A stretch of DNA of 50,144 nt, from contig SVUG01000011.1 of assembly GCA_015063385.1 (NCBI GenBank), positions 1 through 50,144 on the forward strand, in the 5' to 3' direction. The DNA is from Oscillospiraceae bacterium. Its GTDB lineage: Bacteria > Bacillota > Clostridia > Oscillospirales > CAG-272. This document shows positions 16,984-26,790 of this stretch, one piece after another (positions within the stretch are counted from its first letter, which is position 1; the number at the start of each line of letters is the position of its first letter). Position numbers and translations under genes: made by a program. The notes under the pieces were generated by a model. It was not told where the DNA came from. It did no database searches and was given only the letters and a program-made list of their open reading frames with translations.

Positions 16984-19900
16984 TTATTCCTCGTCGCCCT
17001 CGAAGTCGCCATCCTCTTCGTCATAGACGTAGTCCTCGTCATCGAAGAGAGCGTCCTCGTCATCATCAGCGAATTCCTCGTCAAATTCCTCGTCCTCATC
17101 CTCGGATTCGGAGTCAGCCTTCTTTTCTCTTTCAGCGTCAACAGAGCGCTCAACCTCTTCAATATTATTGAATACGGGTGCGTCGTCGTCGATTACGCCT
17201 GAGAGGTCAACGGTTTCGCCATTCTCATCAAGAACGCGGATGTCAAGGCAAAGAGCCTGAAGCTCCTTAACCATAACCTTGAAGGATTCGGGAATGCCGG
17301 GTGTAGGAATGTTCTGTCCCTTGACAATAGCCTCGTAGGTCTTGGTACGTCCTGCAATATCGTCAGACTTAACTGTGAGTATCTCCTGAAGAGTATATGC
17401 AGCACCGTATGCCTCGAGTGCCCAAACCTCCATCTCACCGAATCTCTGACCGCCGAACTGTGCTTTACCGCCAAGAGGCTGCTGAGTGACGAGCGAGTAA
17501 GAACCGATCGAACGAGCGTGGATCTTATCGTCTACGAGATGGTGGAGCTTGAGGTAGTACATTACGCCTACTGTGACAGGGTTGTCAAACGGATCGCCTG
17601 TACGTCCGTCGTAAAGAGTGACCTTACCGTCAATAACCTTGAGAGTCTGAGTCTTCATAAGGTTATGAAGCTTCTCGTCATCGTCAACTATAGACTGATC
17701 TACGCGCTGCAGATCCATCTTGCCGTCCTCACGAACGACCTCCATAAATACTGCCTTACCGCGTACAGACTCATTGGGACGGATGTCACGGGTGTACTTA
17801 GCCTGGCGAAGAAGCTCGAGAATATCGGTCTCCTTTGCGCCGTCAAATACGGGAGTCATTATCTTGATGCCGAGCTTTCTGCACGCGATACCGAGATGCA
17901 CCTCAAGCACCTGACCAATATTCATACGTGAAGGAACGCCCAGCGGGTTAAGAACGATATCAAGAGGAGTACCGTCAGCAAGGAAAGGCATATCCTCGGG
18001 GGGAAGAATGCGTGAAACGACACCCTTATTACCGTGACGGCCCGCCATCTTGTCACCGACGGAAATCTTTCTCTTCTGTGCCACGTAAACGTGAACAACC
18101 TTATTTACGCCGGGAGCAAGCTCGTCGGAGTTGGAGCGGTCGTATACCTTAACGTCAACGACTACGCCGTACTCGCCGTGGCGCATCTTGAGCGAGGAGT
18201 CCTTAACCTCGCGCGCCTTCTCACCGAAGATTGCGCGAAGAAGTCTTTCCTCAGGGGTAAGCTCGGTTTCACCCTTAGGTGTGACCATACCGACAAGAAT
18301 GTCGCCGGGGCGCACCTCGGTACCGATTCTGATAATACCGTCAGCGTCAAGGTTCTTCAGAGCCTCGTCACCAACGTTGGGAACCTCACGGGTAATCTCC
18401 TGAGCACCAAGCTTGGTGTCACGAGCCTCCTTGGTGAACTTTTCAATATGAATAGAGGTATACATGTCCTCACGAACGAGCTTCTCATTAAGAAGAACCG
18501 CGTCCTCGTAGTTATAACCCTCCCAGGTCATAAATCCGATAAGCGCATTCTTACCAAGCGAGATTTCACCGCCCTGAGTCGCGGGACCGTCGGCAATAAC
18601 CTGTCCTGCCTCTACGTGATCGCCCTCGTTAACAATGGGGCGCTGGTTTACACAAGTGCCCTGGTTAGAGCGCTTGAACTTGATAAGATGATAGGTATCC
18701 TTTCTGCCCGAATCGGAGAGAATAACAATCTCCTCGCCAGATGCGCGCTCAACGGTACCTGCTTCCTTTGCAACGACTACTGCACCGGAGTCAACCGCTG
18801 CCTTGTACTCCATACCGGTAGCAACGATAGGCGAATCGGTGACCATAAGCGGAACTGCCTGCTTCTGCATGTTTGAACCCATGAGTGCACGGGTGTTGTC
18901 ATCGTTTTCAAGGAAAGGAATACAACCTGCCGCAACAGATACAGCCATCTGAGGACAAGCGTCCATAAGGTCAACGTCAGTGGGTTCAACCTCGATGTAC
19001 TCGGTGTTGAGTCGACAAATAACCTTCTTGTTCTTGAAATAACCGTTCTCGTCAAGCGATTCGTTCGCCTGAGCAACAACGTTGTTGTCCTCCTCGTCAG
19101 CGGTGAGGTATACAACCTCATCGGTCACGCGGCCGGTCTTCTTGTCGACGATTCTGTAAGGCGCTTTAAGGAAGCCGTAATCGCTGATTTTTGCGTAAGA
19201 CGCAAGGTAGGAGATAAGACCGATGTTAGGACCTTCGGGTGTTTCTACAGGACAGATTCTGCCGTAGTGAGTATAGTGAACGTCACGAACCTCAAAGGAC
19301 GCTCTGTCTCTGGAGAGACCGCCGGGACCAAGCGCAGACAGACGGCGCTTGTGAGTAAGCTCGGCAAGAGGGTTGTTCTGGTCCATGAACTGAGAAAGAG
19401 GCGAAGAGCCAAAGAACTCACGGATAGCGGTAGCTACCGGACGGGTATTGATAAGCGCCTCAGGACGAAGATCGTCAGCGTCGTGAGTAGCCATTCTCTC
19501 CTTGATGTTCTTGTCCATTCTCGACATACCGATACGGAGCTGGTTCTGAAGAAGCTCACCTACGCAACGAAGACGTCTGTTGCCAAGATGGTCAATGTCA
19601 TCGGTGTTGCCGATGCCGTGAGTCAAGCAGAACAGGTAGTTAATGGATGCAAGTATATCTTCCTTGGTGATGTGCTTGGGAGAGAGCTCTGCAAATCTTT
19701 CAACGACGCGCTTTTTGATAAATCTCTCCTTAGCCTCGCCCTCAAAGCCCTCGGCTTCGGACTCTGCAATAATCTCGGAAAGTATGCCGTATCTTACCTT
19801 CTCGCCTTCCTTAACTCCGCAGTCGGAAAGGTCGTAGCCAAGCACAAGCTCGGGAAGAACGGTGTTGTTGCCGAATACCTTGACCTCTCTTTCGGTCTCG

Positions 19901-20925
19901 GTCTTAACGATAACCTCGTTTACAAGGCTGTTCTCAATAGCAATAGCAGCCTCGCGGGTAATCTTCTCGCCTGCTTCGCAAACTATCTCACCCGTAATGG
20001 GATTAACGACAGTCTCTGCAAGGGTGAAGCCCTCAATTCTTCTGGCAAGAGCTACCTTGCGGTTGTATTTATATCTACCAACTGCAGCAAGGTCGTATCT
20101 CTTCGGGTCGAAGAACATATTATTTATAAGTATTTCAGCACTCTCAACGTGAGGAGGCTCACCGGGACGGAGCTTCTTGTATATCTCCTTGAGCGCCTCA
20201 TCACGATAGGAGGTACCGTTTTCCTCAGCAAGAGCGTTGCACTCATCCTTCATAAGAGTTGCCTTAAGCATCTCCTCGTTGCCGAACATTTCAAGGATAG
20301 CGTCGTCGTTATCCTCACCGGGAGCGGCAAGAGCTCTGATAAGAGTGGAAATCGGAATCTTGCGATTCTTGTCAATCTTTACGTAGAATATGCCCGCAGC
20401 GTCAGTCTCATACTCAAGCCACGCACCTCTGTAAGGGATAACGGTCGCGGTAAAGTTATGCTTACCCTGCTTATCCACCTCATCGGCATAGTACATTCCG
20501 GGAGAACGCACGAGCTGAGAAACGATAACGCGCTCTGCACCGTTGATAACGAAAGTACCGTTGTCGGTCATAAGCGGGAAATCGCCAAGGAATATCTGGG
20601 CGGTCTTAAGCTCGCCGGTAGCCTTATTGACAAGACGTACACCCACCTTCATATGAGCGTCGTAGGTGACCGAACGGTCTTTACACTCCTCCACAGGATA
20701 CCTGGGAGTAGGGTCAATAGTGTAATCGGTGAACTCAATAGACAGATTACCGGTGTAATCAACTATTGGAGAAACGTCGCGCAGAACCTCGTTAAGTCCC
20801 TCTCTGAGAAACCACTCGTAAGAGTCCTTCTGCACCTCAATAAGATTCGGCATTTCTGTCGCTGCTTCAATCTTGGAAAAGCTTTGTCTTACGGTAGTGC
20901 CAAGCTTCCGGGGTTTAAGCATCAT
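16984..20925 (-). CDS. rpoB: DNA-directed RNA polymerase subunit beta
   Basis: This is the beta subunit of RNA polymerase. Family motifs run the full length, including the rifampicin-binding cluster ([18 protein letters not shown], with Ser, Gln, Asp, His and Arg all in the sensitive wild-type state), [16 protein letters not shown] and the C-terminal [24 protein letters not shown]. The frame is open from GTG 20937, but that codon lies in the GGAG ribosome-binding site; ATG 20925 (MMLKPRKLG) is the likely start. The C-terminus carries a very acidic tail of about 50 residues, beginning after [14 protein letters not shown]. No rplJ/rplL genes precede it; the unit has its own promoter. Confidence 0.98.
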   Translation of the reverse strand: MMLKPRKLGTTVRQSFSKIEAATEMPNLIEVQKDSYEWFLREGLNEVLRDVSPIVDYTGNLSIEFTDYTIDPTPRYPVEECKDRSVTYDAHMKVGVRLVNKATGELKTAQIFLGDFPLMTDNGTFVINGAERVIVSQLVRSPGMYYADEVDKQGKHNFTATVIPYRGAWLEYETDAAGIFYVKIDKNRKIPISTLIRALAAPGEDNDDAILEMFGNEEMLKATLMKDECNALAEENGTSYRDEALKEIYKKLRPGEPPHVESAEILINNMFFDPKRYDLAAVGRYKYNRKVALARRIEGFTLAETVVNPITGEIVCEAGEKITREAAIAIENSLVNEVIVKTETEREVKVFGNNTVLPELVLGYDLSDCGVKEGEKVRYGILSEIIAESEAEGFEGEAKERFIKKRVVERFAELSPKHITKEDILASINYLFCLTHGIGNTDDIDHLGNRRLRCVGELLQNQLRIGMSRMDKNIKERMATHDADDLRPEALINTRPVATAIREFFGSSPLSQFMDQNNPLAELTHKRRLSALGPGGLSRDRASFEVRDVHYTHYGRICPVETPEGPNIGLISYLASYAKISDYGFLKAPYRIVDKKTGRVTDEVVYLTADEEDNNVVAQANESLDENGYFKNKKVICRLNTEYIEVEPTDVDLMDACPQMAVSVAAGCIPFLENDDNTRALMGSNMQKQAVPLMVTDSPIVATGMEYKAAVDSGAVVVAKEAGTVERASGEEIVILSDSGRKDTYHLIKFKRSNQGTCVNQRPIVNEGDHVEAGQVIADGPATQGGEISLGKNALIGFMTWEGYNYEDAVLLNEKLVREDMYTSIHIEKFTKEARDTKLGAQEITREVPNVGDEALKNLDADGIIRIGTEVRPGDILVGMVTPKGETELTPEERLLRAIFGEKAREVKDSSLKMRHGEYGVVVDVKVYDRSNSDELAPGVNKVVHVYVAQKRKISVGDKMAGRHGNKGVVSRILPPEDMPFLADGTPLDIVLNPLGVPSRMNIGQVLEVHLGIACRKLGIKIMTPVFDGAKETDILELLRQAKYTRDIRPNESVRGKAVFMEVVREDGKMDLQRVDQSIVDDDEKLHNLMKTQTLKVIDGKVTLYDGRTGDPFDNPVTVGVMYYLKLHHLVDDKIHARSIGSYSLVTQQPLGGKAQFGGQRFGEMEVWALEAYGAAYTLQEILTVKSDDIAGRTKTYEAIVKGQNIPTPGIPESFKVMVKELQALCLDIRVLDENGETVDLSGVIDDDAPVFNNIEEVERSVDAEREKKADSESEDEDEEFDEEFADDDEDALFDDEDYVYDEEDGDFEGDEE

Positions 20926-21098
20926 AAATAGAATCACTCCATTCCTGAAAATTTTCTGAGTCGTAATTGCCTGAACGTTTTTGTCGTTTTAGGCAAAATG
21001 TGCAATTTTGGGGTTGATTTTTGTGAATTTTCACGATTTTTTCCTGAAAAAAGGGCAGAAATCCCCCAAAGAAAAATGCAAGTATAATGCATTTTAAT
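20926..21098 (-). promoter_or_regulatory. Long 5' leader of rpoBC
   Basis: From the predicted start of transcription near 21092 to the ATG at 20925 there are about 165 nt without an ORF. The leader is A/T-rich with several T and A runs (for example near 21040-21055). I did not find a clear terminator/antiterminator pair or a known riboswitch. Confidence 0.45.
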
Positions 21099-21126
21099 AT
21101 TATATCATACTTTTTTTGTTTGTCAA
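21099..21126 (-). promoter_or_regulatory. Sigma-A promoter of rpoBC
   Basis: TTGACA (21126-21121), 16 bp and TATAAT (21104-21099) on the minus strand, both perfect, downstream of the terminator of the preceding transcription unit. Confidence 0.75.
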
Positions 21127-21217
21127 GCCTTTTGGATAAATTTTCTAAACTTTTTTATTTATTCACCAAAAATGACGTATTGCGACAATTTCAAGTTTGG
21201 AATTTAATTTGTGGCAG

Positions 21218-21256
21218 AAAAGAGCGACGCACCGCCAAGGAGTGCGTCGCTCTTTT
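21218..21256 (-). terminator. Terminator of the prfC-trmB-radC-DUF554 run
   Basis: A perfect 15-bp stem (21218-21232 with 21242-21256, core GAGCGACGCAC) and 9-nt loop with A/T flanks ends the minus-strand run before the rpoB promoter. Confidence 0.92.
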
Positions 21257-21285
21257 AATACTAATGTAAGATTTGAAAAGGATTA

Positions 21286-22026
21286 TCACCCGACGATAAG
21301 CTGAATTACGGGTGCTATAATGGCAGGAATGAATATCGCGGGAGTCATATTTGCCGTTTTTATTTTGGTGCAGCCAAGAACGTTCGTACCTATCAGAATG
21401 ATTATCAGCGAGCCTGTCATTGACATATAGCTTATCGACGCGGCAGGCAGAATATTGGTGATAAAACATCCGATAACAGAAAGCAATCCTTGATACGCGA
21501 GAACAAAAAATGCCGAAAAGGCACACCCAATGCCCAGCGTAGAGGCCATAACGAAGCATGCAACGCCGTCGATTACAGACTTAGCAAGCAGTATATCAGG
21601 CTTGCCCATAGCGTCCTGAAATGCACCGTTGACCGTCATAGCTCCAACGCAAAAAAGAAGGCTGCAGGAAACGAATCCCTGGGCAAAGCTTCCCTTCTCC
21701 GACTCGCGAGCAAATTTCTTTTCCAATTTCTCTCCGAGTCTGCAAACCCATTTGTCAATATCAATAAGCTCACCAATAAGAGTGCCTATGCCCATTGAAA
21801 TAATCATAACCAAAACCTTAATGAGTCCGTCTGATAAAAATGCGTTTGCTGAAACGGCGGGAGCGGTCTCCAGCGCGCCGTCAATTCCTATGTAAATTAC
21901 GCAAATTGCCATGGCTGACATAAGCGCGTCGCTGATTCTTTTCGGCACGCCTTTTTTAATTAGAGTTCCAAGCAATCCGCACGCTAAAACCGCAAAAAAG
22001 TTAACTATAGTTCCCAAAAAAGGCAT
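21286..22026 (-). CDS. DUF554 family membrane protein
   Basis: The hydrophobic protein (246 residues from the preferred start) has about seven membrane segments. The DUF554 features are the N-terminal GTIVNFFAVLACGLLGTLIKKG, the middle SCSLLFCVGAMTVNGAFQDAM and LLAKSVIDGVACFVMASTLG, and the closing NMTPAIFIPAIIAPVIQL. Function is unproven; a transport role is often proposed for the family. The frame is open to 22047, but ATG 22026 has GCGGAGA six nt upstream and starts the conserved region. It lies 32 bp after radC on the same strand, so it is probably cotranscribed. Confidence 0.88.
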   Translation of the reverse strand: MPFLGTIVNFFAVLACGLLGTLIKKGVPKRISDALMSAMAICVIYIGIDGALETAPAVSANAFLSDGLIKVLVMIISMGIGTLIGELIDIDKWVCRLGEKLEKKFARESEKGSFAQGFVSCSLLFCVGAMTVNGAFQDAMGKPDILLAKSVIDGVACFVMASTLGIGCAFSAFFVLAYQGLLSVIGCFITNILPAASISYMSMTGSLIIILIGTNVLGCTKIKTANMTPAIFIPAIIAPVIQLIVG

Positions 22027-22058
22027 ATTTATCTCCGCTTTCAACATTCAAAGATTAT

Positions 22059-23458
22059 TCACTGTTGTTTTTTTACAGCACCCACTGACATTATATCGCA
22101 AAGCTGTCCCGCTATAATATAATGTGCGACAAGCTTTATATCACAAGTAGCAAAAATACCCGTAAACGAGCTTGTAAATTTCATGTCCTCAATCGATGCC
22201 TTAGCTCTTCCAAGCGGATGATTGTGTGCTATCGCAACAGAGTGTGCACCCTTCTCAATAGCCACCGTCAAGGCTTTTCTGGGAGCGACCTCCGAGGAGT
22301 TTACAGTTCCCTCGCAAAGAAGCTCACATGCGGTAAATCTACCCCTTTCATCAAATGTCAAAAGATAGAGCTTTTCAACCGAATCACCAACGAACAGAGC
22401 TTTGAGATATTCTGCAATCGCCGCCTTCGTATGCAGAGAGCCAAATCCTAATTTGTCCGTCACGCGACGCGAGCTAACGTATGCAAGTGTTTTTATGAAG
22501 AAGGCGATTTTTTCCGAAAACTCTGTCACAATCTCGTGCTCAGAGGCGCACAAAACGTTTTCGATAGTCATGAATTTTGACAAAAGGCGATGTGCAACTT
22601 CCTCGGCACGCTTTCCCTCAATGGTTGAAATTAACGAAGAAAAATACTCAAAATTACGCTTATTGTAGCCCAAGTCGTTGCTCATATCCGATTTGCATTC
22701 AGAGGTTTCGTCAGGAATGCTTTTAAAGAACTTTTCTGCAAGGTTCGGCTGCAATAGTCTTTGAGTGAAGCCCTTTGCAGAGCCTAGCGTAAAATATGAA
22801 TCGCCGCAAATCACGTAATGCTCTGCGTGCAATATTCCTATAGAAGCAAGAGCTTCTGTAATCACCTCGTGCGTCACCCTATCCCCTCGCACGGGCAGAA
22901 AGGGCCGTGAGGGTGATTGTGCGCTGAAATCACAACGGAGGCGCGCACGCCGACCGCCGCGTCCATAAAAGCCTTTGGTCTTACCCCGGCAGACGAATAG
23001 TCAAGCTCGTAAATCGTTTTCTTTCCAATCAGCCTCATATTATTATCGAGCAAAAGCACGACAACCGACGGCTTCGTTTCATTTTTAAAATGCTCTGTAA
23101 GATAATGGCCGACCGCTCTGTAATTTGAAAAATCCTCGGCACATTCAGGCATAAATTCAGCACCGAGAATTCCCGAAAGCTCGCCCACCGCCATGAGAAA
23201 ATCAGCCGTCCTCTCTCCAACGCCCGAAACCGACGTAAGAGCATCGCGCTCTGCTGACAACACACCGTCAAGTCCGCCAAACGTTGCAAGAAGCTTTTTT
23301 GCTATTGGATTCGTATCCTTGTATGGAATGACGTGATACAAGAGCATTTCAAGCAGCTCGTATGTATCGAAAATGCGTTGTCCGTGAGACAGGAGCTTTG
23401 CGCGCATGCGCTGCCTGTGACCCTCATGGATACGGCTGTCGTCTATGTAATTTTCCAT
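22059..23458 (-). pseudogene. radC: Double-unit RadC/MPN protein, split by a single-base frameshift
   Basis: Two abutting frames, 23458-22874 and 22892-22059, together encode one protein of about 466 residues. The first has the RadC N-terminus, a helix-hairpin-helix (LTSVSGVGERTADFL) and the MPN metal motif start SAHNHPHGPFCPCEG, then runs off frame to a stop. In the overlapping frame the next residues, DRVTHEVITEALASIGILHA, are exactly the missing MPN end. One extra G in the GGGG run at 22883-22886 restores the reading frame. A second RadC unit follows, with its own helical part and an intact HxHx7SxxD site (HNHPLGRAKASIED). The GTG at 22892 has no Shine-Dalgarno, so a separate second gene is unlikely. 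It could be a true mutation, a sequencing error or frameshifting. RadC biochemical function is itself unsettled. Confidence 0.85.
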
Positions 23459-23484
23459 AAGAGTCCCTCCTGTTGTTTGATGAT

Positions 23485-24192
23485 TTACGCTCTGTATACG
23501 GCTTTATTTAAAAATTCAGCCGATACCTCGGGGTTAAAGCTCGCCGGCTTTGTAAGCCTCAACATGTTTATTTTCATTCCCTGCTTGGAGAAATTTCTCT
23601 CGTACTCGGTCATAATATTGCCCTCATTCCATTCGGATGCGTGCAGGTCGCGCGTCACAACGTCGGGAACAAGGTCCATAGCCTCAATTTCTTCAAGAGA
23701 AAAATCAAAAAGCAAAGCGTTATCGGTCTTGAAATTGATGCTTCCTCCATCGCGAAGCAGATTCATATACATTGCAAGATAACGTCTGTGAGTGAGACGG
23801 CGCTTTGCGTATCCCTTCTTTGACCAAGGGTCAGAGAAATTCAGGAATATAGCATCAACCGTACCGGGCGCAAAAATATGCATAAGATTGTCTGCCGTAT
23901 CGATAACGAATCGCAGATTATTAAGCTCTCCGTACTCGCCCGAGCTAGCTTTCTCTGCACATAAAACCACGCAGTCGGTCACCCTTTCCATAGCGAAATA
24001 GGCAGTATCTGAATGGCGCTGTGCCATTGCACAGGCAAACCCACCCTTTCCTGCGCCTATTTCAAGGAAAACCTTACCGAGTCCATCGCCTATTTGTGCC
24101 GCCGGATCGCTCATAACCTTATCGGTAGTAAAAAGATATTTTTCACAAGCAGCAAGGCGCTCCGCCGAGTGCTTTTTCTTTCTCATTCTCAT
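23485..24192 (-). CDS. trmB: tRNA (guanine-46-N7) methyltransferase TrmB
   Basis: TrmB makes m7G46 in the tRNA variable loop. The SAM site is VFLEIGAGKGGFACAMA; the TrmB signature NFSDPWSKKGYAKRRLTHRRYL and the C-terminal TEYERNFSKQG with the conserved Thr-Glu are intact. Length of 235 is normal. It lies 26 bp upstream of radC and 66 bp downstream of prfC on the same strand. Confidence 0.96.
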   Translation of the reverse strand: MRMRKKKHSAERLAACEKYLFTTDKVMSDPAAQIGDGLGKVFLEIGAGKGGFACAMAQRHSDTAYFAMERVTDCVVLCAEKASSGEYGELNNLRFVIDTADNLMHIFAPGTVDAIFLNFSDPWSKKGYAKRRLTHRRYLAMYMNLLRDGGSINFKTDNALLFDFSLEEIEAMDLVPDVVTRDLHASEWNEGNIMTEYERNFSKQGMKINMLRLTKPASFNPEVSAEFLNKAVYRA

Positions 24193-24228
24193 AGTGTTTA
24201 AACACCGCTTTCTTTATAAAATGCCTAG

Positions 24229-24252
24229 TTTTGTAAATTGTAGTTTACAAAA
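24229..24252. other. Palindrome between prfC and trmB
   Basis: TTTTGTAAA (24229-24237) pairs with TTTACAAAA (24244-24252) around a 6-nt loop. It may partly terminate prfC transcripts, although it has no GC-rich core. Confidence 0.4.
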
Positions 24253-24258
24253 ATGCTG

Positions 24259-25857
24259 TTATTCGTCGTTTTTGCTAAATTCAGTAAGACGAAGTCCGGG
24301 GTTATCCTCAAGCACCCAGCGAATAGTCCACTCACTAGTGAAGATAAGCAGATTTTTGCCCCTGAAGTCCTGAACCCATTTAGTGTCGTGCGAGAGCTTA
24401 AGGTTTTTAGGATCGAGGTCCTCGTTCTCTATCCAACGTATCTGGCTATAGCCCATATTTGTACGGCGCAAATCACAGCCGTACTCATTCTTGAGTCTGT
24501 ATTCAAGCACCTCGAACTGAAGTACGCCTACAACACCAACTATAACGCGCTCAAGACCTGAATTGGGCTCGAAGAATATCTGAATTGCACCCTCTTGTGC
24601 AATCTGGTTCATACCCTTGGCAAACTGCTTACGCTTCATTGAGTCAACCTGCTCAACGAGTGCAAAGTGCTCGGGAGCAAAGGTGGGAATACCCTCGAAT
24701 TTTATCTTTTTTCCTTTCTCGCAGACGGTATCGCCGATTGAGAAAATACCGGGGTCAAACACACCAATAATATCACCGGCATACGCCTCGTCGATAACCT
24801 CACGCTCGGAAGCCATCATCTGCTGCGGCTGGGAGAGACGGAACGCCTTCTGTCCCTGAACGTGATAATAATCCTTGCCGCGCTCAAACTTGCCAGAGCA
24901 GATACGCATAAAGGCAATACGGTCACGGTGTGCCTTGTTCATATTTGCCTGAATTTTAAAGACAAATGCAGAGAAATTCTCGTCAAACGGGTCTATTATA
25001 TTGCCCTCGGCAACTCTGGGGAGAGGCGAGGTTGTCATTTTAAGGAAATGCTCAAGGAAGGGCTCAATACCGAAATTATTAAGCGCAGAGCCGAAGAACA
25101 CCGGCGAGAGCTTGCCGTGACGAACCTTTTCAAGATCGAAATCGCCGCCGGCTGCCTCAAGCAGCTCTATCTGCTCGCAAAATTCCTTGCGCTGATTTTC
25201 ACCAACCAGCTCGTCAAGCTTGTCGGTATCGCTTATATCGAGGTCAATGCCGTGAATTCTGTCACGACCTCTGTGAGAGTCACCAAAAGAAAGCAGCGAA
25301 CGCTTGTCGCGGTCGTAAACGCCCTTGAACTTCTCTCCGCAGCCGATAGGCCAGTTCATCGCATAGGTAGCGATGCCAAACTCGGTCTCCAGCTCGTCGA
25401 GCAGGTCAAAGGGGTCTCTTGCCTCGCGGTCCATTTTATTGATAAAGGTGAAAATCGGAATATCGCGCATAGCGCAGACCTTAAAGAGCTTCCTTGTCTG
25501 CGGCTCAATACCCTTTGCCGCGTCGATAACCATTACCGCAGAGTCCGCCGCCATAAGCGTACGGTAGGTATCCTCCGAGAAATCCTGGTGACCCGGGGTG
25601 TCAAGAATATTGATGCAATATCCGTCGTATTCAAACTGAAGCACCGACGAGGTTATAGAAATACCTCTCTGCTTTTCAAGCTCCATCCAGTCAGAGACTG
25701 CGTGCTTATCGTTCTGCTTGCCCTTTACCGAGCCGGCAGACTGTATAGCGCCTCCGTAAAGCAAGAACTTTTCAGTCAAGGTGGTCTTACCCGCGTCGGG
25801 GTGAGAGATTATCGCAAAGGTGCGTCTTCTTTTAATTTCAGATGCAAAATCAGCCAT
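24259..25857 (-). CDS. prfC: Peptide chain release factor 3
   Basis: RF3 is the GTPase that recycles RF1/RF2 from the ribosome after termination. G motifs are intact: SHPDAGKTTLTEK, RGISITSSVLQF, DTPGHQDFSEDTYR and NKMDREARDP. Length of 532 is typical. The SVKGKQNDKHAVSDWMELE insert after G1 is characteristic of RF3, not EF-G. It has a consensus promoter, and a hairpin sits just upstream of its ribosome-binding site. Confidence 0.97.
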   Translation of the reverse strand: MADFASEIKRRRTFAIISHPDAGKTTLTEKFLLYGGAIQSAGSVKGKQNDKHAVSDWMELEKQRGISITSSVLQFEYDGYCINILDTPGHQDFSEDTYRTLMAADSAVMVIDAAKGIEPQTRKLFKVCAMRDIPIFTFINKMDREARDPFDLLDELETEFGIATYAMNWPIGCGEKFKGVYDRDKRSLLSFGDSHRGRDRIHGIDLDISDTDKLDELVGENQRKEFCEQIELLEAAGGDFDLEKVRHGKLSPVFFGSALNNFGIEPFLEHFLKMTTSPLPRVAEGNIIDPFDENFSAFVFKIQANMNKAHRDRIAFMRICSGKFERGKDYYHVQGQKAFRLSQPQQMMASEREVIDEAYAGDIIGVFDPGIFSIGDTVCEKGKKIKFEGIPTFAPEHFALVEQVDSMKRKQFAKGMNQIAQEGAIQIFFEPNSGLERVIVGVVGVLQFEVLEYRLKNEYGCDLRRTNMGYSQIRWIENEDLDPKNLKLSHDTKWVQDFRGKNLLIFTSEWTIRWVLEDNPGLRLTEFSKNDE

Positions 25858-25868
25858 TTTCTTCCTTC

Positions 25869-25885
25869 TGCGGTAAAAAACCGCA
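25869..25885 (-). other. Hairpin directly upstream of the prfC ribosome-binding site
   Basis: TGCGGT/ACCGCA with a 5-nt loop lies a few bases before AGAAGGAA and the prfC ATG. Its position could affect translation start, but this is inference. Confidence 0.4.
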
Positions 25886-25913
25886 TACTTCCCATTTTAA
25901 TTTTAACCTTATA

Positions 25914-25942
25914 ATTTTAGCATATAAAAATATTTTTGTCAA
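25914..25942 (-). promoter_or_regulatory. Promoter of prfC
   Basis: TTGACA (25942-25937), 17 bp and TAAAAT (25919-25914) preceded by TGC (extended -10) on the minus strand. Confidence 0.75.
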
Positions 25943-26010
25943 CACTTGGGAAATATTTATAAAGCAATATCTCAAAATAAAAAATAAACAACGCATTAGA
26001 GTTAAATCGG

Positions 26011-26039
26011 TTGACAAATCTTCGTTTTTTTTATATAAT
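26011..26039 (+). promoter_or_regulatory. Sigma-A promoter of the HAD-lipoprotein-SDR-GH20 operon
   Basis: TTGACA (26011-26016), 17 bp and TATAAT (26034-26039), both perfect, 30 bp before the HAD start. Confidence 0.8.
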
Positions 26040-26068
26040 ATGTGTGTAATTTTTTAGCGGAGCATAAA

Positions 26069-26778
26069 ATGAAAATAAAAGCAATACTTTTTGACCTGGA
26101 CGGCACGCTACTACCGATGGACCAAGATATATTTCTCAAAGCGTATTTCAGTGGAATTTCTGCTCATCTTGCGCCGCGCGGATACGTTCCCGAGGAACTG
26201 ATAGCGGCTATCTGGCGCGGTACTGCCGCTATGATAAAAAATAACGGTACAAAGAGCAACAGGCAGTATTCTGGGATGTATTTTCTAGCATTTACGGCGA
26301 AAGAGCACGTGCTGACGAGCCTTATTTTGAGGAGTTTTACCGCGAAAAATTCCCGAAAATTCAGTCCTCGTGCGGATATAATTCAAAATCACGCGAGCTT
26401 TTAGATAATCTTCACGCTTTGGGGCTTAAAGCCGCGCTGGCTACCAACCCCATCTTTCCTGCCATCGCAACTCGCGAGCGTATAAGGTGGGCGGGTCTTA
26501 CCGAGAGCGACTTTGAGCTTATAACAACCTACGAAAACATTGGCGTATGCAAGCCCAATCCCGATTATTTTAAAGAGGTTGCCGAGCGAATCGGGGTTGC
26601 TCCCGAGGAGTGCCTGATGGTTGGAAACGACGTTGGCGACGATATGCCTGCAGAAAAGCTCGGTATGCGCGTATTCTTGCTCACCGACTGTCTTATAAAT
26701 AAAGACGGCGAGGATATCGAGAAGTATCCTCACGGTGATTTTGACGCGCTTTTCAAGTACATTGAAAATTCAATATAA
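26069..26778 (+). pseudogene. HAD-superfamily phosphatase, interrupted by a single-base frameshift
   Basis: The start is ATG 26069 (MKIKAILFDLDGTLL) with GCGGAG 7 nt upstream. The HAD motif I is FDLDGTLL (nucleophile Asp, general acid Asp). After SNRQ the annotated frame becomes nonsense and stops at 26404. In the next frame from 26266 the text continues as VFWDVFSSIYGERARADEP and joins LHALGLKAALATNPIF (motif II Thr), KPNPDYF (motif III Lys) and VGNDVGDDMPAEKLG (motif IV acidic pair). One missing base near 26265 (AGGCA-GTATTC) explains this; AGG CAG GTA TTC would be intact. The full protein would be about 236 residues. Substrate unknown. The remaining operon continues 12 bp downstream. Confidence 0.88.
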
Positions 26779-26790
26779 TTTTGAGGTTTT

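Noticed and set aside
19267-20931. 554-codon plus-strand frame opposite rpoB
   Set aside because: Complement of a highly conserved gene; no recognisable domain.
22059-22892. Independent second radC gene starting at GTG 22892
   Set aside because: No ribosome-binding site, and its first residues complete the metal motif of the upstream frame.
24862-25914. 350-codon plus-strand frame opposite prfC
   Set aside because: Antisense of RF3, and it also runs through the prfC promoter.
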